Virus record (IMG/VR): IMGVR_UViG_3300037091_000337
Location: 1 to 27,303 of that record
Reading direction: 5' to 3' (one strand)
Length of the DNA stretch: 27,303 nt
From: a virus
Below, piece after piece: positions 14,505-23,600 of this stretch. Within the stretch, counting starts at the first letter, position 1, and the number at the start of each line of letters is the position of its first letter. The translations under genes and the position numbers were made by a program. The notes under the pieces were generated by a model that was not told the DNA's origin, did no database searches, and saw nothing but the letters and a program-made list of their open reading frames with translations.

Positions 14505-16625
14505 ATGATAAAGCGCAAACGTAAACCTACAATAAATACCGTGGATGAACAGAAAACCAAAAACAAAAGTGAATTTCTTGCGCTTGCCGTAAAGCGGTTT
14601 CAAAATTGTTTAGACAATAGTATGGAACAACGAAAAGAGGCGGCGGATGATATACGCTTTGTTGCCGGAATACAATGGACGGACGGGGATTTAAAACAAC
14701 GTGAGCTTGATAGGCGCCCATGTTTAACGGTAAACCGCATATTGACAATTAATAATCAGGTTATTAATGACATGGCGCAAAACACTCCATCGATTAAATA
14801 TCGCCCGGTTGATTCGGTTACGGATATAGCGACCGCTGATATTATTAGCGGATTAGCACGGCATATATTAAATCGTGGCGACAGTAAAGACGCTATCGAC
14901 TGGGCCGTAAATAATGCAATAAATCAAGGATGGGGATTTTTCAGAGTATTAACCGATTATTGCGCGTCAAATAGTTTTGAACAAGATGCAAAATTGATGC
15001 GTATTAATAATCCTGCCAGTGTTTATTTACCATTTCATCTTTGCCAAAATGCGGATTTTTCCGATATGATGTATGCGTTTATAAGGGAAAAATATCCGAA
15101 AGAGGAATTTGAAGAAGAGTTCGGAAAGAACGGCACGAACGCTTGGAAAAATCAAGGCGAAGGTGATAGAAACTGGTATGAGCATGATTCTGTTTATGTA
15201 GCAGAATATTTTATACGAGAAAAAACCAAAAAGAAAATTTATTTGCTTGATAATGGACAAACTGTAGAAGACCTGCCTGAAGGGATAATTGCGGAACAGA
15301 CACGCGAAAAAGATGAATATAAAGTTTATCGTTATCTAATTACAGAAAACGAAATATTTGAAGACCGAAAGGAATTACCTGGGCAATATATTCCAATCGT
15401 CGCGGTGTTGGGACAGGAATTCAATGTTGACGGCGTAAAAAAATATTTTAGCATTACGCGCAACGCTAAAGACAGTCAGCGGATGCACAATTTTTGGTTG
15501 TCCGCATTTACGGAAATGACAGCTTTGCAGCCCAAAGCGCCGTTTGTTGTTCCTAAAGGAATGTTGGAAGGTTTTGAGACGCAATGGAGAGAGGCTAACA
15601 ACAAAACTTTTGCATTCTTGGAATACAATGGAATAGTCAATGGACAACCCGTTTCAGCGCCTCAACGTGTACAACCACCGATACAATCTGAGGCTATTAT
15701 TACCGGTGTACAGATGTCAAGCGAAAGTCTGAAAGAAACCACGGGCATATACGATGCTTCACTTGGTTCAAATGGGCAGGAGAAAAGCGGTAAAGCAATC
15801 ATCGCCCGTCAACGGCAAGGTGATGTGGCTAATTTTCATTTTGTAAATAATCTCAATCGGGCCTTACGTTATTTAGGCCGGATATTAATCGATATGATAC
15901 CGGAAATTTATGATAGCGCTAGAGCAATACATATTCTTGGCGAAGATTTGACTGATGAAGTTGTTGTTATTAATCAAGTTTATCAAGACCCGAACGATCC
16001 CGACAAACAGCTTTTATACGATCTTACGGCTGGGGAATATGATGTTGTGATAGATACCGGGCCAAGCTATGAAACACGGCGTATGGAAGCTGCGGATAGT
16101 TTGACGCAGATTATCCAAGCTGTGCCGCAAATAGGCCAGGTTTGCAGTGATATTCTTGTGCGTAATCTGGATTTTCCTGGGGCTTCTGAACTTTCAGAGC
16201 GGCTTAAAAAGACTATCCCACCGCAACTTATCGATGACAAGAGCAAAAACGGCGCTCCAGTATCCGAATCTGAATTGCGCACAATTATAGCTGATTTACA
16301 AGCGGTGCAGCAACAATCCGGTATGAAAGACCAGCAAATCCAGCAGATGACCGCCATGATACAGCAGATGCAGGGATTATTAAAAGAAAAAACAACGGGG
16401 CAGCAATTAGATATGGAAAAAACCGTTATTAAGGCGCAAACAGAAATACAAAAAGCGCAACTACAACAAGCGCATGAAAATCATGGACGAATTATCGATA
16501 CCGGTCTGGAATTACATAAAATGGCCCAGCAGCAAATGACCAATGCGCTGAATACGGCTAATCCTGGTCAGGCACCCGCGCCATTAGCGGAGAATAACGC
16601 ACCTGGCAATAGCCAGAGGGGTTAA
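14505..16625 (+). CDS. P22-like portal protein, 706 aa
   Basis: Matches the P22 portal family in length and in signature order: QRKEAADDIRFVAGIQW (~41-57), RRPCLTVNRI (~70-79), then NDMAQNTPSIKYRPV, which are typical of the N-terminal wing. The middle carries SITRNAKDSQRMHNFWLSA and a KETTGIYDASLGSNGQEKSG stretch characteristic of P22-type portals. The C-terminal ~110 residues are Gln-rich and helical (QQIQQMTAMIQQMQ, EIQKAQLQQAHEN), comparable with the helical barrel of the P22 portal. The product would form the dodecameric DNA channel at the packaging vertex and bind TerL and the gp4-like factor. Confidence 0.9.
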   Translation: MIKRKRKPTINTVDEQKTKNKSEFLALAVKRFQNCLDNSMEQRKEAADDIRFVAGIQWTDGDLKQRELDRRPCLTVNRILTINNQVINDMAQNTPSIKYRPVDSVTDIATADIISGLARHILNRGDSKDAIDWAVNNAINQGWGFFRVLTDYCASNSFEQDAKLMRINNPASVYLPFHLCQNADFSDMMYAFIREKYPKEEFEEEFGKNGTNAWKNQGEGDRNWYEHDSVYVAEYFIREKTKKKIYLLDNGQTVEDLPEGIIAEQTREKDEYKVYRYLITENEIFEDRKELPGQYIPIVAVLGQEFNVDGVKKYFSITRNAKDSQRMHNFWLSAFTEMTALQPKAPFVVPKGMLEGFETQWREANNKTFAFLEYNGIVNGQPVSAPQRVQPPIQSEAIITGVQMSSESLKETTGIYDASLGSNGQEKSGKAIIARQRQGDVANFHFVNNLNRALRYLGRILIDMIPEIYDSARAIHILGEDLTDEVVVINQVYQDPNDPDKQLLYDLTAGEYDVVIDTGPSYETRRMEAADSLTQIIQAVPQIGQVCSDILVRNLDFPGASELSERLKKTIPPQLIDDKSKNGAPVSESELRTIIADLQAVQQQSGMKDQQIQQMTAMIQQMQGLLKEKTTGQQLDMEKTVIKAQTEIQKAQLQQAHENHGRIIDTGLELHKMAQQQMTNALNTANPGQAPAPLAENNAPGNSQRG

Positions 16626-16630
16626 ATATT

Positions 16631-17461
16631 ATGACAACCGATATGATCGTGGAAGAAGCCGTACAGGTTACAGATGAGAACTTAAGCAAAAAGACCGGTG
16701 ATGAGCCGGAGGTTGTCGAAACCGAGAAAAAAGACGAAAAACCGGAAGAGAAAAAATCGGAAGAGAAAAAATCGGAACCAAAAAAAAATCATCAAGAGCG
16801 GCGCTGGGATAAAGTTCTCGGCGAGGGGAACCGGCTAAAATCAATCGTAGCTCGACAACAGGAAGAAATTGAAGCGTACCGTGCGGCTATGGCCGAACGC
16901 GGGCAAAATCCGGAACAGCCTCAATCTTTAGAAAAACCCATACGCTCTAATTATGCAGACGACGCGGGATATATTGATGCGGTGATTGAGTACAAGACCA
17001 ATCAGCGTATGAACGATATAGAACAGAAAATGAAGGTTCAGACGGAACAAGTTAAAGAGATGACTGTTTTTGAAACGCGCGAAACTGAGTTTAAATCAAT
17101 AACGCCCGATTATGAAGAAGTCGTACAGGGCGCGACTGATGTTCCAGTTTCTGAAAGTATTATAGCGGCAATAAAGGCCAGCCCCTCAGGCCCCGCTATC
17201 CGGTATTATCTAGCACAAAATCCTGATATTGCCGAGGAGTTAGTTGATCTTCCGCCTGTGCAGGCGGTTTTGGAAATTGGACGGCTTGAGGCAAAAATTG
17301 TTGCTCCCGTAAAAAGACCGGCTATAAAGCCGAGCGGGGCGCCTGAGCCTGTAAAACCTGTTGCCGGGAACCGAGGGAAAAACACCGTTGACCGGGATAG
17401 ACTGAACGATGATGAATGGCGTAAACTGCGACATGCAGAGCGCAAGAAAAACCGATCTTAA
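16631..17461 (+). CDS. Scaffolding protein, 276 aa
   Basis: Located between portal and coat, as in P22. The protein is highly charged, with an acidic/Lys-rich disordered N-terminus (including an imperfect EEKKSEEKKSE repeat near 39-49), a helical central part (KSIVARQQEEIEAYRAAMAE, and MNDIEQKMKVQTEQVKEM as a coiled coil) and a basic helical C-terminus (DEWRKLRHAERKKNRS). In P22 the basic C-terminal helix-turn-helix of the scaffold binds coat protein, and this tail has the same character. It would direct procapsid assembly and then leave. Sequence similarity is low, as usual for scaffolds, so the call rests on position and composition. Confidence 0.8.
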   Translation: MTTDMIVEEAVQVTDENLSKKTGDEPEVVETEKKDEKPEEKKSEEKKSEPKKNHQERRWDKVLGEGNRLKSIVARQQEEIEAYRAAMAERGQNPEQPQSLEKPIRSNYADDAGYIDAVIEYKTNQRMNDIEQKMKVQTEQVKEMTVFETRETEFKSITPDYEEVVQGATDVPVSESIIAAIKASPSGPAIRYYLAQNPDIAEELVDLPPVQAVLEIGRLEAKIVAPVKRPAIKPSGAPEPVKPVAGNRGKNTVDRDRLNDDEWRKLRHAERKKNRS

Positions 17462-17478
17462 TCAAAAAGGAATAAATT

Positions 17479-18750
17479 ATGGCTAATTCTTTACTAACTC
17501 CTACAGAGATTACGAGGGAGTTTCTTGACATACTCCACTCTAATATCGTAATCTGCAAAAACATGGACAGACAATATGAATCAAAATTCGCTAATAGCGG
17601 GGTATCGCTTTCCGGTAATAAAATCGGCCCTAACCTGCGCATTCGTAAACCTAACGTTTACAATGTGCGTTCTAGCTGGCCGATGGCCCAGCAGGACATT
17701 ACCGAAGCGTATGAAACGCTGACGATTGATACCGTGCGCGGAATCGATATGAATTTTGATGACAGCGCGCTAACTTTGACCATTGACGATTTTAGCCAAC
17801 GCTACATTGAACCGGCCGCGAAACGTCTTGCAGCGGAACTTGATTATGTTGCTGGCGCATACATTGTGAACAATACGTATAATGCTGTTGGAGAAATCAG
17901 CACCACGTATTATACGCCGGGTTCAAACTCCAAACCGACAACGTTTCTTAATGCTATCAAACGCGTTAAGGAAAATCTTGCTCCTATGGACGACGGGATC
18001 TGCGCCATTATCAGTCCGACAACTGAAGCCAGCGTCGTTAGCGGTTTATCTGGTCTTTACAATCCGCAGAATGCTATTTCTGGGCAGTATGAGGAAGGTC
18101 AGATGTCGCGGGCGCTCGGTGCTAAATGGTATATGTCACAATTGCTTTCCTCTCATGTCAACGGCACGCGAACGGATACTTCGCCGATCACTTCGGCTGC
18201 TCCGGCCTTGGGCGCAACGAGTATTGTCGTAACCGGCGCAGGAAATTCGTTGACTTATACGGTGGGCGACACTTTTTCTGTCTCAGGTATCTATGATGTC
18301 AATCCAGAGAGTAAGCAACAGTACGCCACGCTTAAACAGTTTGTTTGCACTTCGGCGGTAACGAGTGCCGCAAATGGCAACGTAACGCTCTATGTGGCCC
18401 CTGCAATTTATACCAGCGGCCCGATGCAGAACTGTACGGCGTTTGGCACAACTAGTCGCGCGCTTTACAATATTACGATTGCCAATGGTTATCCTTCCGG
18501 CCCGGCCAGTTCGACTATGCCGGTAGATATTGTAATGCATGAGAAATCTTTTGCATTGGCCACGGTGGATCTTGAACTGCCTCGCGGTTTGGATATGGCG
18601 GCGCGCGCGTCAAGCGACGGAATTTCTATACGTTTTTTGCGCGGTTATGACATTTTAAACGCCAGGATGCTTTCCAGATGCGATATTTATTTCGGAATTT
18701 GCAAACTGCGGCCTGAATGGGCTTGCAAAGTCTGGGGCGCAGCAGCATAA
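17479..18750 (+). CDS. Major capsid (coat) protein, P22 gp5-like HK97 fold, 423 aa
   Basis: Follows the scaffold gene with an AAGGA ribosome site. The N-terminus (NSLLTPTEITREFLDILHSN, then GNKIGPNLRIRKP) and the DDFSQRYIEPAAKRLAAELDY segment are typical of P22-like coat proteins. A Thr/Ser/Val-rich insertion at ~235-330 (ATSIVVTGAGNSLTYTVGDTF, SVSGIYDVNPESKQ) fits the beta-barrel insertion domain that stabilises P22 coat. The C-terminus SDGISIRFLRGYDI then CDIYFGICKLRPEWA is also family-typical. It should form the icosahedral shell. The first ORF after its stop is a small possible decoration protein. Confidence 0.9.
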   Translation: MANSLLTPTEITREFLDILHSNIVICKNMDRQYESKFANSGVSLSGNKIGPNLRIRKPNVYNVRSSWPMAQQDITEAYETLTIDTVRGIDMNFDDSALTLTIDDFSQRYIEPAAKRLAAELDYVAGAYIVNNTYNAVGEISTTYYTPGSNSKPTTFLNAIKRVKENLAPMDDGICAIISPTTEASVVSGLSGLYNPQNAISGQYEEGQMSRALGAKWYMSQLLSSHVNGTRTDTSPITSAAPALGATSIVVTGAGNSLTYTVGDTFSVSGIYDVNPESKQQYATLKQFVCTSAVTSAANGNVTLYVAPAIYTSGPMQNCTAFGTTSRALYNITIANGYPSGPASSTMPVDIVMHEKSFALATVDLELPRGLDMAARASSDGISIRFLRGYDILNARMLSRCDIYFGICKLRPEWACKVWGAAA

Positions 18751-18759
18751 CTTTAATCT

Positions 18760-18775
18760 AGGCCAGGGACGGCCT
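18760..18775 (+). other. Weak hairpin after the coat gene
   Basis: AGGCC (18760-18764) and GGCCT (18771-18775) form a 5-bp stem with a 6-base loop ten bases after the coat stop. Only a diffuse T-rich stretch follows (18782-18798), so it is at best a weak or partial terminator. The 75-bp gap here is one of the longest in the late operon. Confidence 0.25.
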
Positions 18776-18825
18776 TCTGATGTTTTAATTTTTATAACAG
18801 TTAACAACAAAAAAGGAAAATGATT

Positions 18826-19068
18826 ATGGCTATCACTAACACGTCTGGAACAAATTTTGTTGAACTTATTGGTGCCCGGCAACCCGATGGAGTGTCCATT
18901 GGCAACGCCACAACCGATAAGATCACTCTTTATGGCGGTACACCCGTTTCACAGGCTGCGGCAATTACGTTTACCGGCACGACATCCGGAACCGACGCTT
19001 GCGCTGCAATTTCCTCAATTCTGGCAGTTCTTTCAACGGCTGCTGGTGGGATTGGAATTACCGCGTAA
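18826..19068 (+). CDS. Small possible capsid decoration / virion protein, 80 aa
   Basis: The ATG at 18826 (second of two in-frame ATGs) has better spacing from AAAGGA than the one at 18820. The product begins MAITNTSGTNFVELIGARQP, continues with DGVSIGNATTDKITLYGGTP and ends in a hydrophobic small-residue stretch with a helical SILAVLSTAAGGIGIT tail. Similar small proteins with ARQPDG and ATTDKI...YG motifs are often found beside coat genes in podovirus and siphovirus genomes, where they are annotated as hypothetical or head proteins. A decoration role is inferred from position. It has no cysteines other than one near the C-terminus. Confidence 0.6.
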   Translation: MAITNTSGTNFVELIGARQPDGVSIGNATTDKITLYGGTPVSQAAAITFTGTTSGTDACAAISSILAVLSTAAGGIGITA

Positions 19069-19078
19069 CTTTTTAAAG

Positions 19079-19098
19079 GGGCGCAAGTAATTGCGCCC
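19079..19098 (+). terminator. Strong GC hairpin with GNRA tetraloop (attenuator or processing site)
   Basis: GGGCGCAA (19079-19086) and TTGCGCCC (19091-19098) form a perfect 8-bp stem closed by a GTAA loop, a GNRA tetraloop. It lies 11 bases after the small head gene and 26 bases before the first glycosyltransferase ATG. The downstream T-tract is interrupted (TAGTCTATATTCTT), so it is probably a partial terminator or an mRNA stability element that keeps coat-region mRNA high relative to downstream genes. Confidence 0.5.
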
Positions 19099-19124
19099 TA
19101 GTCTATATTCTTGAAAGGAACAAA

Positions 19125-20033
19125 ATGGATATTAAGGAATTTGCAAAAGAAAACAAATTGAAAATAATGATTGCAACTCCATTTTATGACTTTCATGGTT
19201 TTGCTCCCTATATTTCTTCGCTTGCGTCTTCGGTAATGATTATGCAGACTGTCGGCATTCAAACGGAATATTTGACTGTCTGTGGTAATGCCTATATAGA
19301 AGACGCTCGGAATACCCTGGCCCGTTTGTTTCTTTCGTCTGATTTTACACATTTAATTTTTATTGATTCTGATTTGCAGTGGGATATTACATCTTTGATT
19401 AATTTAATTTTAGCAGACGAAGAAATCGTCGGTGCGACATTCCGCTTTAAGTCCGATGACGTTGATTATCCCTGCACCATTAAAACTGATAATATTAATT
19501 ATAAAACAACCGATACGCATGCAGGCCCGCCCATAGTTACGGATAAAGGGCTTATTTCCGCTACGCGAATCCCTACAGGATTTATGAAAATTAAGCGGTC
19601 TGTTTTTGAGAAATTAATTAACCTTTATCCGGATAATTTTTATTATTCTCCTTACACCGAAGAAAAAACTTATGATTTTTTTGGCCGTATGTTAAAAAAT
19701 CATAAAAAATTAGGCGAGGACATTTCTTTTAATCAAAGATGCATAGATGCAGGAATAAAATTATTTATTGAACCACGCTGTACTTTGACGCACTGGGGAA
19801 CAAAAGGATGGAAAGGAAATTATCACGAATATTTGCTGGCACAACCGCAGGCCAAACCTGTTTGGCAAGCAACTCCTGAAAATTTGATTGCGATAGACAA
19901 CAAGCTTAAAAACCTTGAAAAATCATTAACAAAAATCATCGATAATTCCGGTACTAATGATATTTCAGTAGTTAAAAAATTTGATTATGATGTTGAATTT
20001 GAAACTATGGCGGCGCGGGTAAGATATGAGTAA
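19125..20033 (+). CDS. GT-A fold glycosyltransferase-like protein 1, 302 aa
   Basis: A probable family-2-type glycosyltransferase. The N-terminal strand KIMIATPFYD (13-22) is the nucleotide-binding start, EDARNTLARLFLSS (59-72) is a conserved phage GT helix, and HLIFIDSDLQW (76-86) holds the DxD metal/nucleotide-sugar motif at 81-83. IVGATFRFKS (101-110) and an acceptor-side region with ISATRIPTGFMKIKR follow; the second half includes LGEDISFNQRCIDAG and a LTHWGTKGWKGN segment typical of this phage group. The ribosome site AAAGGA is good. Donor and acceptor are not identifiable. Its 3' end overlaps the second glycosyltransferase by eight bases. It might modify virion proteins or host surface glycans; both ideas are inference. 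Confidence 0.75.
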   Translation: MDIKEFAKENKLKIMIATPFYDFHGFAPYISSLASSVMIMQTVGIQTEYLTVCGNAYIEDARNTLARLFLSSDFTHLIFIDSDLQWDITSLINLILADEEIVGATFRFKSDDVDYPCTIKTDNINYKTTDTHAGPPIVTDKGLISATRIPTGFMKIKRSVFEKLINLYPDNFYYSPYTEEKTYDFFGRMLKNHKKLGEDISFNQRCIDAGIKLFIEPRCTLTHWGTKGWKGNYHEYLLAQPQAKPVWQATPENLIAIDNKLKNLEKSLTKIIDNSGTNDISVVKKFDYDVEFETMAARVRYE

Positions 20034-20748
20034 GATTTTGTTTTGTATTCCGAGTTATCGCGGCATTATTTATCCTGCATTTAAGGAAAGTTTTGAACGC
20101 GGGACAAAAGCCGTTGCGAATTCCGGTCATCTAGTTGCCTATCGTACTTTTAAGGGGCATTCGCTTATTCCGCTTGTGCGAGCGACAATTATTCGTGATT
20201 TTCTTTCGACACAAGCAGATATTTTATTTATGCTTGACGATGATTTGAGTTGGGGCGTGGAAGACATGCTGGCAATGATAAACACCGAAGGCGATGTTAT
20301 TTCCGGCGCATATCGGCTAAAAACCGATACCGTTTTTTTTCCCGTATTACCATACAAAGACAAAGACAAAGACGAACAAATGCAAATCCGTGAAGACGGT
20401 TGTGTGCGTGCGGAAAAGGTAGCGGGAGGATTTTTAAAAATCACGCGCGATTGTCTGACAAAAATGTGTAAAGCATACCCTGAACGTGAATTTGAGGACA
20501 AAGCATTTGATGGTACGAGTAAATTAGGGTGTTGGGATTTTTTTCCTGTTGGTGTTCATAACGGTATTTATCAGGGAGAAGATTACGGTTTTTGTCGTTT
20601 ATGGACGGAAATCGGCGGGGAAATATGGATTTATCCTGATATAACTTTTAATCATTATTCCGAAAGCGGAAAATATTATCGCGGAAATTATTGGCAATAT
20701 CTGAAAGAAACGGTTTTAAAACTCGAACCTTTACCGGCAATGGTGTAA
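20026..20748 (+). CDS. GT-A fold glycosyltransferase-like protein 2, 240 aa
   Basis: A shorter relative of the preceding protein. The order is the same: KILFCIPSYRG (3-13), LVRATIIRDFLSTQ (50-63), ILFMLDDDLSW (66-76) with the acidic triad at 71-73, VISGAYRLKT (91-100), AGGFLKITRD, then GEDYGFCRLWTEIGGEIW and YPDITFNHYSESGKYYRGN at the C-terminus, matching the LTHWG...GWKGN region of protein 1. The pair probably arose by duplication or acts as a heteropair. It begins inside the stop region of the first gene, so the two are translationally coupled. Target and donor unknown. Confidence 0.75.
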   Translation: MSKILFCIPSYRGIIYPAFKESFERGTKAVANSGHLVAYRTFKGHSLIPLVRATIIRDFLSTQADILFMLDDDLSWGVEDMLAMINTEGDVISGAYRLKTDTVFFPVLPYKDKDKDEQMQIREDGCVRAEKVAGGFLKITRDCLTKMCKAYPEREFEDKAFDGTSKLGCWDFFPVGVHNGIYQGEDYGFCRLWTEIGGEIWIYPDITFNHYSESGKYYRGNYWQYLKETVLKLEPLPAMV

Positions 20749-20749
20749 T

Positions 20750-22084
20750 ATGGTTAAAAATGCGGCAGGAAAAATTTATTTTACAATATACGACAACGAT
20801 GCGGAAGCATATATAACTTCGGATATTTCCGCTAATTGTTCAGCGATAATGATCATAGACGGTATTGCTCATGCTGGGACTGGAACATTTTCTCATATTA
20901 ACGATAAAGATTTTATGTATTCATATCTTGCCGCCGAATCTAACGGGGATCAGATTAGATGCCGAATTACTTGTTCGGGAGGAAATTATCAAATAGATTC
21001 ACAGGATTTTCAGTCCGTTACGGCGCCCACGGTTGCCCAGATTGACGCACAATTAATCAGTAGTCACGGCGCGGGGGCTTGGGGCGCGGGGGCTGGTGGA
21101 GCAAATACGATTACCGTTATTACGCAAATTGGATCGACGATTGCTATACCTAATGTTGCTATATCTATTTATAATCAATCAGGCGGGCTTGTAGCATCTT
21201 GTCAAACAGATGCTAATGGTCAAACCGTGCTTGATGTTTCTAGCGCATTATATACATTAAGACCGGTTAAAGCCGGATTTAATTTTTCTTCCGTTTCGTG
21301 GAATGTTCCCACGGACGGGTTGACAATAACTATTACGGGAATCGCGGCAATATCCAGTACAAGTATTTTCGTTATTACTGTATTAGATATTATTAAACGC
21401 GCGTTGCGGTTGCTTGGCATAACGGCAACAAATGAAACACCGGACGCTCAAGAAACCGCTGATGCGTTATTTGTACTTAATGAAATGATGGATGCGTGGC
21501 AGACTGAAAAACTTATGCTTTACGCCATGAAAAACGAAATTTTTAATATCACAGGTGGCATAGGGGATTATACAATAGGGCCGGGCGCGGACTGGGACAC
21601 TGCCAGACCACTTAAAATAGAAACGTGTTTTGTCCGCGATGCCGTTTCGGGAAATCTTGTTGATTATAATGTTGAACTTATTCCAAACGATAAATATGAG
21701 GAAATACGCCTCAAAACACTTGCGACAACATATCCTACTTTTGCGCGTTACTTGCCTGGGCCATTTCCAAATGGAACATTATCATTTTGGCCCGTGCCTA
21801 ATAAATCGATGAGCGCGGGCATTAGTCAGTGGGGTTTAATAGGAGCGTTTGTAAATTTAAGCGATCCTATTGTATTGCCACAAGGATACCGGCAGGCTTT
21901 GGCGCATGGACTAGCGTACTATTATGCTTCCGAATTCGGCCTTAATCCGGCAAAATTTCAGACGCAAATGATAGAGGCAAAAGCAAATATTAAACGGATT
22001 AATACTGAGGTTGTATTGGCGGGAACTGACGCGAGTTTAAGAAACAATCCGTCGCATATTTTTAATATTTATGCAGGTTTGTGA
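20750..22084 (+). CDS. Fusion of Ig-like/fibre-type domains to P22 gp4-like tail accessory factor, 444 aa
   Basis: One continuous frame holds two parts. Residues ~1-205 are beta-rich: a first domain (KIYFTIYDNDAEAYITSDIS) ending in a SHGAGAWGAG linker (~105-114), then a carboxypeptidase-regulatory-like/Ig-like domain (~118-200; SCQTDANGQTVLDVSSALYT). Residues ~211-444 match the P22 gp4 head-completion family: VLDIIKRALRLLGI, AQETADALFVLNEMMDAWQ, MLYAMKNEIFNI, DYTIGPGADWDTARP and LPQGYRQALAHGLAYYYASEFG. gp4-type proteins bind the portal and extend the tail neck; P22 gp4 also has muramidase activity. P22 gp4 is much shorter (~166 aa). No start codon separates the two parts, so a real fusion is likely. 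The gp10-like gene follows. Confidence 0.82.
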   Translation: MVKNAAGKIYFTIYDNDAEAYITSDISANCSAIMIIDGIAHAGTGTFSHINDKDFMYSYLAAESNGDQIRCRITCSGGNYQIDSQDFQSVTAPTVAQIDAQLISSHGAGAWGAGAGGANTITVITQIGSTIAIPNVAISIYNQSGGLVASCQTDANGQTVLDVSSALYTLRPVKAGFNFSSVSWNVPTDGLTITITGIAAISSTSIFVITVLDIIKRALRLLGITATNETPDAQETADALFVLNEMMDAWQTEKLMLYAMKNEIFNITGGIGDYTIGPGADWDTARPLKIETCFVRDAVSGNLVDYNVELIPNDKYEEIRLKTLATTYPTFARYLPGPFPNGTLSFWPVPNKSMSAGISQWGLIGAFVNLSDPIVLPQGYRQALAHGLAYYYASEFGLNPAKFQTQMIEAKANIKRINTEVVLAGTDASLRNNPSHIFNIYAGL

Positions 22085-22086
22085 TT

Positions 22087-23598
22087 ATGGAAATCTCATT
22101 TTGTGGCGGCATGAGTAAAGGGCGCTCTGTTTCAGTTGACGGCGCGGAATGTGTTAATTTATATCCCGAAATAACCGGCGCTTCACAAGTAACCAAAGCT
22201 AATTATATTACTAATCCTGATTCAAAAAGTAATATGATTTTGATTGGTACGCCGGGAACCGTTGAATTTACAAAAATTCCAGGTTATGGCGTTTGCCGCA
22301 GATTATACGCTTCTGCCCTTGGGCGATTGTTTGCCATTATCGGTAATAAGTTTTATGAAATAAAACCAGATAAATCTTATATTGTACTTGGTACTCTTAA
22401 TACTGATAGCGGTTATGTTTCCATAGCTGAAAACAATTTTCAGTTAATGCTTTGCGATGGGAATGCCGGATACATTTATAATTTTCAAGAGGTGCTTGAT
22501 AATTCCGGCAATATAATGGCTGCGGCGGAAACTTTTGTAACAATATCCGATCCGGCATATCCGCTTGGTAATTCGGTAATATGTATAAATGGTTTTTTTA
22601 TACAGAATGAAGTTAATACATCCAATTTTTGGTTTTCCAAATATCAAAACGGTTTAATCTGGGACGGCACCTGGTTTTATGCCGCCGAAGGATCGGCTGA
22701 TCCTATTCTCGCTATCGGGACAATAAACAATGAGATTTGGTTATTTGGCAGCAAAAGTATTGAAATTTGGTATAATCATCCGCCAACAGGTACGGACGCA
22801 TACGATATTTTTAGCCGTGTAAATAATACTTTTTTAAATATCGGTCTTGCTTCTATTGCTTCCGTCGCAACGATAAGCAATACAATATTCTGGCTGGGAA
22901 GTAATCTTGAGGGAAACAATACAATTTACTCCGGCACCGGCTATACTCCTGGACAAATAAGCACTCACAGCCTAGAATATCTATTAAGTCAAATGACCAT
23001 AACCGATGACGCCATTGGAATGTGTTATCAACAAGAAGGCCATGCGTTTTACGTGCTAACGTTTCCTAATGGGAATCAAACATATTGCTACGATACATCT
23101 ACCGGTTTATGGCATGAACGGGGCAGGTGGAATAAATCAACGGGCACCAATGATGCATGGCCTGGAATATGCTGTGTATTTTGGAATAATAAAAATTATA
23201 TCGGTGATTATCAAAACGGTTCTATTCATCAGCTTGATCTAAATGTTTATACCGATAATGGCAATCCCATAATCCGCAAACGTACCGGCGGACATATCCA
23301 TTCTGATCGGCAACGTTTGTTTTTCCATGAATTTGAAATTGATTTACAGCGGGGGATAGGTCTAACAAGTGGACAAGGTTCAAATCCGAAGGCTTGTTTG
23401 CAATGGTCTGATGACGGTGGATATAAATGGTCAAATGAATATTGGAGCAGTCCTGGAAAAAAAGGAGATTACCGAGCCCGTCTGCATTGGCATAGATTAG
23501 GATATTCCAGAGACAGAATATTCAGGTTGACGGTTTCCGATCCTGTTAAGTGGGTGGTAATCGGATGTCGGGGAGATATTGAGATCGAAAAGGAATAG
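22087..23598 (+). CDS. Packaged-DNA stabilization protein, P22 gp10-like, 504 aa
   Basis: The start at ATG 22087 follows AGG with normal spacing; a GTG two codons earlier is less likely. The N-terminal GRSVSVDGAECVNLYPE (~13-29) is the family hallmark. The body is a beta-propeller-like repeat of short strands (ASALGRLFAIIGNKFYEI; ILAIGTINNEIWLFGSKS), with TGYTPGQISTHSLEYLL near the C-terminal third and SRDRIFRLTVSDPVKWVVIG close to the end, all typical of gp10-type proteins. In P22, gp10 hexamerises under gp4 and holds the packaged DNA with the tail needle. The gene order gp4 then gp10 is conserved here. Confidence 0.88.
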   Translation: MEISFCGGMSKGRSVSVDGAECVNLYPEITGASQVTKANYITNPDSKSNMILIGTPGTVEFTKIPGYGVCRRLYASALGRLFAIIGNKFYEIKPDKSYIVLGTLNTDSGYVSIAENNFQLMLCDGNAGYIYNFQEVLDNSGNIMAAAETFVTISDPAYPLGNSVICINGFFIQNEVNTSNFWFSKYQNGLIWDGTWFYAAEGSADPILAIGTINNEIWLFGSKSIEIWYNHPPTGTDAYDIFSRVNNTFLNIGLASIASVATISNTIFWLGSNLEGNNTIYSGTGYTPGQISTHSLEYLLSQMTITDDAIGMCYQQEGHAFYVLTFPNGNQTYCYDTSTGLWHERGRWNKSTGTNDAWPGICCVFWNNKNYIGDYQNGSIHQLDLNVYTDNGNPIIRKRTGGHIHSDRQRLFFHEFEIDLQRGIGLTSGQGSNPKACLQWSDDGGYKWSNEYWSSPGKKGDYRARLHWHRLGYSRDRIFRLTVSDPVKWVVIGCRGDIEIEKE

Positions 23599-23600
23599 CT

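Noticed and set aside
20750-22084. Two separate genes (Ig-like protein and gp4) in one frame
   Set aside because: No start codon or ribosome site occurs near the domain boundary (~21380), and the frame is continuous, so a fusion is the simpler reading.
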